DNA of 37,488 nt from Nitrosopumilus sp. D6 (GTDB lineage: Archaea; Thermoproteota; Nitrososphaeria; Nitrososphaerales; Nitrosopumilaceae). Location: positions 1 to 37,488 of the forward strand of contig RHFD01000023.1 of assembly GCA_003724325.1 (NCBI GenBank), written 5' to 3'. The position numbers were made by a program, and so were the translations under genes. Under the pieces are notes generated by a model. It ran no database searches, was not told the origin of the DNA, and was given only the letters and a program-made list of their open reading frames with translations. This document shows positions 9,935-17,796 of the stretch, in pieces. Every line of letters begins with the position of its first letter. The stretch's first letter is position 1.

Positions 9935-10213
9935 ATGATGAGTGAAAAACCAAACAAGATTGATTTTGAGATGCTTGACTATAAGCGCCTAGAGCATGAC
10001 TATGTCTCCTTTGAACTTGATGACGGTACAATAGTAAAGGTAAAGGTGGATCTAGACCGCGTCGGCAAGGCCATAAACCACAAGAATCCTGACGGCACAC
10101 CACACTATGCAATCAGCACGGCAGTAAAGCTCTCGGTAATACCTCCTGACAAGAGGTTCTCCATGGAGAAAAAGATGGCCAAGGACAAGCCTCCGGGGCA
10201 AATGTTTAGTTGA
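9935..10213 (+). CDS. small conserved hypothetical protein
   Basis: About 92-aa ORF just after the collagen-like gene, MMSEKPNKIDFEMLDYKRLEHDYVSFELDDGTIVKVKVDLDRV... Confidence 0.65.
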   Translation: MMSEKPNKIDFEMLDYKRLEHDYVSFELDDGTIVKVKVDLDRVGKAINHKNPDGTPHYAISTAVKLSVIPPDKRFSMEKKMAKDKPPGQMFS

Positions 10214-10265
10214 GACTAGGCTGATCTGAAAAATTCGCCAACTGGCGATTGTTTGGTTTTGACGT

Positions 10266-10601
10266 TTACCGCTTTTTTGCAGTCTTTCTCTTGGCAGTAC
10301 GCCTTTTGGGCGCCGCCTTTGAGGCAGACTTTCTAACGGTTCTTCTTTTGCGAGTCGTGGTCTTTTTTGCAGTCTTTCTCCTAGTGGTTTTCTTTGCAAC
10401 CTTTCTTCTAGTGGTCTTTTTTGCAGTCTTTCTCCTAGTGGTTTTCTTTGCAACCTTTCTCTTTGGAGCAGCACGTCGCTTTGTTCTTCTTTTTGGTGCC
10501 GCCTTTGCAGTCTTTCTCGTCGTCTTGCGCCTTGTAGTCTTGCGCTTTGTAGTCGTCTTGCGTTTTGCAGCGGTCTTTCGCTTTGCAGCCATTACAGACA
10601 C
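10266..10601 (-). CDS. Lys/Arg/Ala/Thr-rich histone H1-tail-like DNA-binding protein
   Basis: 111 aa, almost entirely K/R/A/T repeats (KRKTTRRKTTRKTAKAAPKRRTKRR...KKTTRRKTAKKTTRRK). Confidence 0.75.
   Translation of the reverse strand: MSVMAAKRKTAAKRKTTTKRKTTRRKTTRKTAKAAPKRRTKRRAAPKRKVAKKTTRRKTAKKTTRRKVAKKTTRRKTAKKTTTRKRRTVRKSASKAAPKRRTAKRKTAKKR
10360..10467 (-). repeat. 54-bp tandem repeat inside the H1-like gene, two copies
   Basis: gtcttttttgcagtctttctcctagtggttttctttgcaacctttcttctagtg at 10360-10413, repeated from 10414 with divergence only near the end. Confidence 0.9.
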
Positions 10602-10722
10602 GGCATTATCATTGTTTTTGAGTAGCTAAACTAAACAAAGTTATACCAATTGATTACAATTAATACAGTTGTTTTTGTCTGCGATCAGAACTTATGATCA
10701 AAATCTGTGATCAAAACACGGA

Positions 10723-11832
10723 TCATGTCCCGCGCTTTTTGATTATGGTCAGAACATCCTCGTCTTGCAATGTGTGCCCAAGACCCACGCGCTGTCCGCC
10801 AAATTTTACACTCTTTCCCCATACCAGACCATACCTGAACTCTCTTTTCATTCTACGGTGCAGTTTGTTGCAGATATCCTCTACCGTGTCACTCTCTCTT
10901 GCAATCAGCGGCTCTTTGTAGTCTGTTTCACCCCCCTTGGGACGCAGGTATATCCGGATGAACTTTAGTTTTTGATAGATTTTTTCCTTGAGCAGCTCGA
11001 TGTTGATATCAGAGTTTGCAGAGACTTGCACCACTTCGGACTTTATCTTGCTGCACAAATCCTCTAGGAACTCGCCGTCTACAAGGTCTATCTTGTTGAG
11101 TATGGTAAGTGATTTTGAATAGCTAATGTTTCCTGCAATGTGGTCTGCAAGCTGCTCAGAGGTGAGATCTTCTCGCGTCACGACCCTGGCGCTCACTATC
11201 CCATAAAGGTGCAGTATGTCCTTGAGGTGTTTTTCTGTTATCTTTGTTAGCTTTACCTGCTGGGCTATTGCTATTCCGCCCATTCCTGCCTTTTCTATCG
11301 TGATGTTTGGAGGCAGCTGGTTGAGCCTTATTCCAATGTTGCCCAGCTCGTCTACTAGCACATTCTCGTGGTAGGGCTGAAACACGTCTAGCATTAATAG
11401 TACGAGGTCTGCAGATCTTGCTACTGAGAGTATCCGCTTTCCGAGTCCCTTGCCAGTTGATGCCCCCTTTATTATTCCGGGAAGATCCAGCACCTGTATT
11501 CTGGCGCCCCTGTATTCCATCATTCCAGGTACCACGGTAAGCGTTGTAAACTGGAACGCGCCGACTGTTGACTTTGCATCAGTCAGCTTGTTGAGCAGTG
11601 TAGACTTGCCGACGCTTGGCAGGCCGATAAATACTACAGTCGCATCCCCGGATCTTCTGACATCAAATCCGTCTGACTTTATCCCGGATTTTTTTACCAG
11701 ATTGTCTTCTTGCTCGCGCTTTAGCTTGGCAATCTTTGCCTTGAGCAGTCCAATGTGGTGCTCTGTTGCCTTGTTTATCTGGGTTTTTGCCATCTCGTCT
11801 TGTATGGCCTTTATCTTTTCTGGAATCCCCAT
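10723..11832 (-). CDS. DRG-family GTP-binding protein with TGS domain
   Basis: G1 GLPSVGKSTLLNKLT, G3 DLPGIIKGAS, G4 NKID, C-terminal TGS-like region; ATG at 11832 (MGIPEKIKAIQDE) preferred over the ORF-track start at 12021. Confidence 0.92.
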   Translation of the reverse strand: MGIPEKIKAIQDEMAKTQINKATEHHIGLLKAKIAKLKREQEDNLVKKSGIKSDGFDVRRSGDATVVFIGLPSVGKSTLLNKLTDAKSTVGAFQFTTLTVVPGMMEYRGARIQVLDLPGIIKGASTGKGLGKRILSVARSADLVLLMLDVFQPYHENVLVDELGNIGIRLNQLPPNITIEKAGMGGIAIAQQVKLTKITEKHLKDILHLYGIVSARVVTREDLTSEQLADHIAGNISYSKSLTILNKIDLVDGEFLEDLCSKIKSEVVQVSANSDINIELLKEKIYQKLKFIRIYLRPKGGETDYKEPLIARESDTVEDICNKLHRRMKREFRYGLVWGKSVKFGGQRVGLGHTLQDEDVLTIIKKRGT

Positions 11833-11907
11833 GTACCGAGCTTGGAATGAATCAAATAAAAACCGTAATTGCACACAGATATTATCAGGATGCGCGCCAG
11901 ACGCAAC

Positions 11908-12597
11908 ATGAAAAGACTCGTATTTGCAGTCGATATTGACGGCACCATAACTGAGAACGGGGGAGGGAGGATTCACCTTGGCGCCCTGGGAGCCCTGCGA
12001 AGGCTGGTGCTGATGGGTCATGACGTGATATTTGTGACAGGCAGGTCGTCAGTCGAGGGCTTTTTGCTGGCAGTATTTGGGGGCATGACGCCGGTGTCTG
12101 TGGGAGAGAACGGTGGCTGCATTACGCTTGGGAATACAGAACACGTGCTGCTAGGAGACATTGCCCCGTGCAGGGCAGCTCTGGAAATACTCTGTGATTC
12201 GGTGGATGGTGTCTGTGAAAAGCCCGTGTTTCCCAGAATGACAGAGGTGGTACTAGAGAGGACATTTGATATTATAGCTGCAAGAAAAGCCCTGTCTGGA
12301 ACTGGTGTGAATCTCTCTGATAGCGGATATGCGTGCCATATCAACTCTTCAGGTGTTGACAAGGGTTCTGGGTTCTCAGATCTTATGCAGAGGCGCTCGA
12401 TATCTGCAGATGATGTGATAGCAATAGGGGACAGCGCTACTGATGTGCCGCTGTTTCGGGTGGCCGGAACCAGCGTAGCTCTTGGAAACGCATCAGAGCA
12501 GGTGAGATCAGAGGCCACAATTACCGTATCTGCTGGCGCAGGCGATGGCGTACTCGAGGCGCTAGATAAATTAGCGCCAAGATTCCCAGAGATGTAA
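11908..12597 (+). CDS. phosphoglycolate phosphatase-like HAD hydrolase
   Basis: VDIDGTITENGG motif I, VTGRS, GDSATDVPLF motif IV; archaeal PGPase/Cof-like size. Upstream ATG at 11890 also possible. Confidence 0.85.
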   Translation: MKRLVFAVDIDGTITENGGGRIHLGALGALRRLVLMGHDVIFVTGRSSVEGFLLAVFGGMTPVSVGENGGCITLGNTEHVLLGDIAPCRAALEILCDSVDGVCEKPVFPRMTEVVLERTFDIIAARKALSGTGVNLSDSGYACHINSSGVDKGSGFSDLMQRRSISADDVIAIGDSATDVPLFRVAGTSVALGNASEQVRSEATITVSAGAGDGVLEALDKLAPRFPEM

Positions 12598-12598
12598 G

Positions 12599-14476
12599 AT
12601 GGCATTTGAGTCGTTTATTACAGAGATACAGTCGGGCCTGAAAAAAGTACTAGATGGTCTTGAGATATCTGGCGTGTCATATGTGGTAGAGCCTGCAAGG
12701 CCGGGGTTCGGAGATGCCAGCTCTAATCTGGCGTTCCTACTCTCAAAGGACCTCAAGAAAAGTCCAAGGGATATTGCAGTAATGATATCAAAACTCTACA
12801 GTCCAGAAGATCTGGTGTCAGGATGCGAGGCGCACCCGTCAGGCTATCTGAACTTTACTGCAAACTGGAACCGCCTCTGCAGAATAATCCTGACAGAGTC
12901 GGTGCTCGACGAGTACGGGAGCGCAGACGTGGGGGGCGGTTCTGAGATAATCGTAGAGCACACGAGCGTAAATCCAAACAAGGCACTACACATAGGACAT
13001 GTCCGCAATATAGTGGTGGGTGATACAATCTCTAGGATTCTGTCCCGCGCAGGATACAAGGTTGGCGTGCTAAACTATGTCGATGACTCGGGGCTGCAGG
13101 TGGCAGATATTGTGCTGGGATTTAGGCACCTCGGATTTCCAGTAGAGCCTGCGGACGGGAAAAAGTTTGATCACTATTGCGGCGATGACGTGTATGTAAA
13201 GACGACAGAAATGTACGCATCTGATCCCGGACTGGAGAATGCCCGCAAGGAGGTACTCCGGGAGATGGAGGACGGAGATTCAGAGACTGCAAAATTTGCC
13301 GACATGATTACGCAAAGGGTTCTTGCATGTCAGCTGGAGACCTGCTGGAGGCTGTCAGTCACATATGACTGCCTGAACTTTGAGTCGCAGATAATACGGT
13401 CTGGCCTGTGGAACCGTATATTTGAAGACCTGAAGAAGAGGAATCTAGTCGAGTTTGAGGACACGGGCAAAAATGCCGGATGCTGGGTGATCCGGGGGAG
13501 TGGAGAAGAAGACAAGGTGCTAGTCAGAAGTAATGGCACTGCCACCTATATTGCAAAGGATATCCCGTATGCGGCATGGAAGCTCGGACTAGTAGATGAC
13601 CCGTTCCATTATGTAAAATATGAGATAGAGCAGCCCGGATCCCGGGTGCTGTGGAAGACAGTACTCGAGCCTAACAATGAGGGCGGACCATCCCTTGCAG
13701 GCTCTCGCGTAATTACTGTAATTGATTCGAGGCAGGCCCGGCTGCAAAATATAATCACACAGCTGATGGCAAAGTTCAAGTCAGTACCTGACGCATACGT
13801 GCATCTCGGGTACGAGTCAGTTACGCTGAGTCCGGATACTGCCAAGACGCTTGGAATGGATACGGGCGGCAAGAGCGCGCAGATGTCCGGGAGAAAGGGC
13901 CTGTATGTGAGCGCAGACTCTGTATATGATACACTCGTGGAGAGAATCAGAACAGAGACAAAAAAGAGGCATCCGGAAATGAGTACTAGTGAGATTGAGA
14001 AAATAGCGCGTGATGTCGGGGTGGGGGTGATGCGCTATGAGATGATAAAGCAGGATCTAGACAAGATAATCGTCTTTGATCTGGCAAAGTCCCAGAGCCT
14101 AGAGGGCGATACTGCCCCGTACATCCAGTATGCCCATGCCCGTGCAGCCAGGATACTGGAAAAATCTAAAAGGGACATTCCTGTTAATGTTGATTATTCA
14201 CTGCTTGATGGCAGGCCAGAGCTGGCACTCATCAAGGGAATCGGCATGCTCGAGGTGTGTGTCAGGGATGCCGCAAGAAACATGTCGCCAAAGGTAGTCT
14301 CTAGATACTGCCATGATCTGGCAGTCGCATTTAACACATTTTACGAAAAATCCCACGTGCTGAACCTGGATGATGAGAACCTGGAGAATGCCAGACTGTG
14401 TGTGGTAAATTCCTTCAAGATTACCATTGCAAGGGGGCTTGGCCTGCTAGGGATTGCGGCGCCTGACGTGATGTAG
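12599..14476 (+). CDS. argS: arginyl-tRNA synthetase
   Basis: VEHTSVNPNKALHIGHVRNIVVGD (HIGH motif), DALR anticodon-binding C-terminus. Confidence 0.95.
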   Translation: MAFESFITEIQSGLKKVLDGLEISGVSYVVEPARPGFGDASSNLAFLLSKDLKKSPRDIAVMISKLYSPEDLVSGCEAHPSGYLNFTANWNRLCRIILTESVLDEYGSADVGGGSEIIVEHTSVNPNKALHIGHVRNIVVGDTISRILSRAGYKVGVLNYVDDSGLQVADIVLGFRHLGFPVEPADGKKFDHYCGDDVYVKTTEMYASDPGLENARKEVLREMEDGDSETAKFADMITQRVLACQLETCWRLSVTYDCLNFESQIIRSGLWNRIFEDLKKRNLVEFEDTGKNAGCWVIRGSGEEDKVLVRSNGTATYIAKDIPYAAWKLGLVDDPFHYVKYEIEQPGSRVLWKTVLEPNNEGGPSLAGSRVITVIDSRQARLQNIITQLMAKFKSVPDAYVHLGYESVTLSPDTAKTLGMDTGGKSAQMSGRKGLYVSADSVYDTLVERIRTETKKRHPEMSTSEIEKIARDVGVGVMRYEMIKQDLDKIIVFDLAKSQSLEGDTAPYIQYAHARAARILEKSKRDIPVNVDYSLLDGRPELALIKGIGMLEVCVRDAARNMSPKVVSRYCHDLAVAFNTFYEKSHVLNLDDENLENARLCVVNSFKITIARGLGLLGIAAPDVM

Positions 14477-14773
14477 TGCAGTTGGTTGCACTAGTGGGCT
14501 ATATTATATCACAGAGCGAATCTACTGAAAAGACACACAAGTGCAAAAAATACAGAAATTGGTGGGATGATCAAAATCTATGATTGTACAGAAAACATTT
14601 TGTATACTCGAGTCCAAGAATTCTATAAAACTCGCCAGTAAAAGCGAGAAAATCTCCAAAGACGGACTGAAAATTTCCTTGTCAATTTACGATCAGTAGA
14701 TTTGCCATACATTTCATCTGCTAACTGTGGATAGACTGTAAACTTTTTAATTACACCCTGATGGGTTTCATAC

Positions 14774-15808
14774 GTGCTTGCCCTATTGACACTCATACCA
14801 CTATTTCTGCTGGTACTGGCAATTCCGCCTGCATTTGGGGCAGTCGATTTCACCACCGACAAGGAACTATACCACACAGGTGATATAGTAACAATATCCG
14901 GCACTGTCGAATATAATAAAAAAGTCCCGTTTGTGGTCATTAAGACTGCCTCTCTTGATTCTCCTCTGGCTGACATTGGTCAGCCGTCTCCAAACTCTGA
15001 TGGCAGCTTTACACATTCGTTCAAACTCGCCGGGAACAACTGGAACACTGATGGGACATTCACAATAACAGTCGTGTATGATGAACAAAAAGCTGTAAAG
15101 ACTGCCCAGTACCAAAAGGAACCGCCCAAATCAAAACCCGAGCCCAAGCAGGAAACCAAACCAGCGCCCAAACCAGAAACCAAACCCGACCCAGCGCCTG
15201 CAAAGCCAGACACACAGACTCCAAAACCTGATGCAAAGCCTGCCTTTGAAACCCTAAAGCTGCAGATCCCGGGCTTTCCATCATATGAAAAGTCACCACA
15301 ATACTATGTAGACCGCTACAACTCTGAGCCAGAATACAAGTCGTGGTTTGACTCACAGTTTCCCTCGTATTCGATTAAAGATGTGGTGGGATACAAGCAG
15401 ACACACATTGACGGCTTTCTATCAAGTGATGAATCCCCGCAATCCTACATTGACCGCTACAACTCTGAGCCAGAATACAAGTCGTGGTTTGACTCTCAAT
15501 TTCCAGACACCTCTATCTACAACGTACTCGGATACGCCGACCCGGTTGCAATACCGCAATGGATAAAGAGTACCGCAAAGCAGTGGGGTGAAAAAGAGAT
15601 ATCCGAGTCTGATTTTGTGCCTGCAATCACATTCCTACTTGAGAATGATATTATCATGATATCAGAGATCCCGGATCCTGCAAATAATGACATTCCAAAG
15701 TGGGTCCGCAACAGCGCATACTGGTGGTCACAAGACCTGATAACCCAAGACGAGTTTCTCAACTCTATCAAATTCCTCATACGCGAGGGCCTAATCCCTG
15801 CAAACTAA
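14774..15808 (+). CDS. secreted/surface protein with Pro/Lys-rich linker and two kinds of internal repeat
   Basis: N-terminal signal peptide (LALLTLIPLFLLVLAIPPAFGA), KPEPKQETKPAPKPETKPDPAP linker, duplicated DRYNSEPEYKSWFDSQFP unit, two C-terminal IPxW repeats. Confidence 0.8.
   Translation: MLALLTLIPLFLLVLAIPPAFGAVDFTTDKELYHTGDIVTISGTVEYNKKVPFVVIKTASLDSPLADIGQPSPNSDGSFTHSFKLAGNNWNTDGTFTITVVYDEQKAVKTAQYQKEPPKSKPEPKQETKPAPKPETKPDPAPAKPDTQTPKPDAKPAFETLKLQIPGFPSYEKSPQYYVDRYNSEPEYKSWFDSQFPSYSIKDVVGYKQTHIDGFLSSDESPQSYIDRYNSEPEYKSWFDSQFPDTSIYNVLGYADPVAIPQWIKSTAKQWGEKEISESDFVPAITFLLENDIIMISEIPDPANNDIPKWVRNSAYWWSQDLITQDEFLNSIKFLIREGLIPAN
15311..15495 (+). repeat. two copies of a 44-bp identical unit, period 141 bp
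   Basis: gaccgctacaactctgagccagaatacaagtcgtggtttgactc at 15311-15354 and 15452-15495. Confidence 0.93.
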
Positions 15809-15839
15809 AAATTTTAATTCCCCTCTTATCCTACAGATA

Positions 15840-16295
15840 ATGTTGAAGGCTACATTTGGGGCAGGATGCTTTTGGCATGTGGAGGATCTGCTCTCAAAGA
15901 CAAAGGGGGTAGAGTCGACCCGGGCAGGCTATACTGGAGGCGCCATGCCAGATCCCACATACGAGCAGGTATGCACTGATACGACCGGACACGCAGAGGC
16001 AGTGGAGGTAGAGTATGATCCAAATGTCGTCTCTTATGAGGATCTACTAGAGATATTCTGGAATAATCATGATCCCACCACAAAGGACCGCCAGGGCTAT
16101 GATGTCGGCAGACAGTACCGCTCTGCCATATTCTTCCATTCTGACTCTCAAAAAGAGTCTGCCACAAAGTCCCGGGACGATCTTGAAAGATCCGGCAGGC
16201 ATTCATCCCCGGTTGTAACAGAGATAGTACAGTCTGGAAAATTCTACCCCGCAGAGGAATACCACCAAAAATACCTCAAAAAGAAGGGCTATTGA
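15840..16295 (+). CDS. msrA: peptide methionine sulfoxide reductase A
   Basis: GAGCFWHVED active site, GYTGG, YPAEEYHQKYL C-terminus. Confidence 0.95.
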   Translation: MLKATFGAGCFWHVEDLLSKTKGVESTRAGYTGGAMPDPTYEQVCTDTTGHAEAVEVEYDPNVVSYEDLLEIFWNNHDPTTKDRQGYDVGRQYRSAIFFHSDSQKESATKSRDDLERSGRHSSPVVTEIVQSGKFYPAEEYHQKYLKKKGY

Positions 16296-16739
16296 CTATT
16301 TCACAATGACTACTGGCATTGCTGCAGTGTGTATCACATAGTTTGAAATGCTGCCAAAAATCATCTGCTTTGCAGAGCTTCTACCGCGTGAGCCCATCAC
16401 TATCATGTCGTGTTTGGGATTGCCGCGCGCAGTCTTGATTATAGTGTACCCTATCTCCCCCCTTGCAATCTTTTCCTTAAAGTCAATGGCGTTTTGGGCA
16501 GCAAGCACCTTTGCGGCATCCATGAATTTCTTCATCTGCGGACTAGGCTGATCATTTGAGCTGCCTTTCCCAAACTCTGAATGTGACTGCTCGTGTATAC
16601 AGTAGAGTCCAGTGATTGTAGAGCCGCACCCCCTTGCTATTGTTATGGCAGTCTCTAGCCCGCGAATAGAGTTCTTTGAGCCGTCTAGTGGCACTAGTAT
16701 CCTTGATATTTTTTTGCGGATCACACCATGCCTCAACAT
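16296..16739 (-). CDS. universal stress protein (UspA family)
   Basis: ILVPLDGSKNS..., GSRGRSSAKQMIFGSISNYVI nucleotide-binding motif. Confidence 0.9.
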   Translation of the reverse strand: MLRHGVIRKKISRILVPLDGSKNSIRGLETAITIARGCGSTITGLYCIHEQSHSEFGKGSSNDQPSPQMKKFMDAAKVLAAQNAIDFKEKIARGEIGYTIIKTARGNPKHDMIVMGSRGRSSAKQMIFGSISNYVIHTAAMPVVIVK

Positions 16740-16822
16740 TACGCATTAAAAAACATGACGGGTGTCTAATCACACATGCGATTAAAACCTGTCCATCTGC
16801 AATGTGGTTTCCTGCCAGGATG

Positions 16823-17737
16823 TCATATCTGTCCTTCTACAATCTTTCTGAGTCCAGAGCACCTGTTCCGAATGGTGACTTCTGTTACTCCGGATGCCGT
16901 AGATATCTCCTTTTGCGACTTTGTCTCGCCCGTACTTATACATGCAAGATACAATGCCGCAGCCGCAATCCCCATCGGATCCTTTCCTGCAACAATCCCC
17001 GTCTTTTTTGCCCTGTCTAGAATCATCACTGCCTTGCGCTTGCTCTTTTCTCCGAGTCCTGCAATGCTTGCGATGCGGGCGACTCCGCGTATTGGGTCTG
17101 CCACGGGCATCTTTAGATCCATCTCGCGAAATATCAGACGGTAGCACCGGGCCACATCCTTGCGCCGTATGTTTATTCCGTCTGCAATGTCATCTAGCGT
17201 CCTGGGAGTCCCGGTGTTTCTACATGATGCATAAAGACAGGCTGCCACAAGGCCTTGGATGGAGCGGCCGCGAACCAGCTTTTTTTCCATTGCCTTGCGG
17301 TATATGTATGCGGCCTTTTCAATCACGGCATCAGTAAGTGCAAGCTTGTCTTTTAACTTGTCCATCTCGCTGAGGGCATGGCGGAGGTTCCTGTCTGCAG
17401 ACGTGTGGGCATGACTGCGACTGTCCCATGTGCGCAGGCGCTCAATGGAGCTCTTCATACCTGCCGCAAGTGGCTTGCCAGTTGAATCCTTGTTTATAGA
17501 TCCGATCACAGTGGAGAGTCCCATATCGTGCATGGTCAGCGAGGTTCCTGCGCCCACGCGCGCGCGGTTCTCACCGTCTGCTGCAAACGATCTCCATTCT
17601 GCACCAGTATCTGCAATGTGATCAGAAATGACAAAGCCGCACTTGCTGCAGAACATCTCACCAGTGGTATCATCAGTTATCATTTTTTTGCTTCCACAGG
17701 CAGGACATTTTTCTGCAGTCATTGGACCTTTGAGCAT
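16823..17737 (-). CDS. tfb: transcription initiation factor TFB (TFIIB)
   Basis: Zn ribbon CPACGSKKMITDDTTGEMFCSKCG plus two cyclin-like repeats. Confidence 0.95.
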   Translation of the reverse strand: MLKGPMTAEKCPACGSKKMITDDTTGEMFCSKCGFVISDHIADTGAEWRSFAADGENRARVGAGTSLTMHDMGLSTVIGSINKDSTGKPLAAGMKSSIERLRTWDSRSHAHTSADRNLRHALSEMDKLKDKLALTDAVIEKAAYIYRKAMEKKLVRGRSIQGLVAACLYASCRNTGTPRTLDDIADGINIRRKDVARCYRLIFREMDLKMPVADPIRGVARIASIAGLGEKSKRKAVMILDRAKKTGIVAGKDPMGIAAAALYLACISTGETKSQKEISTASGVTEVTIRNRCSGLRKIVEGQI

Positions 17738-17796
17738 GTATTACTATAGTAGTTTGGCGCTTTTATTCCTTTTACCAATTCTACGCGTGTTTAGGT

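Noticed and set aside
10235-10248. Hairpin TCGCCA-AC-TGGCGA followed by T-rich sequence between convergent genes
   Set aside because: Loop too small for a good RNA hairpin and archaeal termination mainly needs oligo-T; could be a terminator or binding site but support is weak
10052-10474. Minus-strand ORF with LQRKPLGERLQKRPLEERLQ repeats
   Set aside because: Alternate frame of the H1-like repeat; overlaps another gene and the K/R/A/T frame has the better start and composition
10249-10629. Plus-strand hydrophobic ORF FFAVFLLVVFFATFLLVV
   Set aside because: Antisense of Lys-rich codons gives Phe/Leu/Val; artefact of the H1-like gene
14475-14492. Hairpin AGTGCA-GTTGGT-TGCACT just after the argS stop
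   Set aside because: Possible terminator, but no following T-tract and arms only 6 bp; chance cannot be excluded
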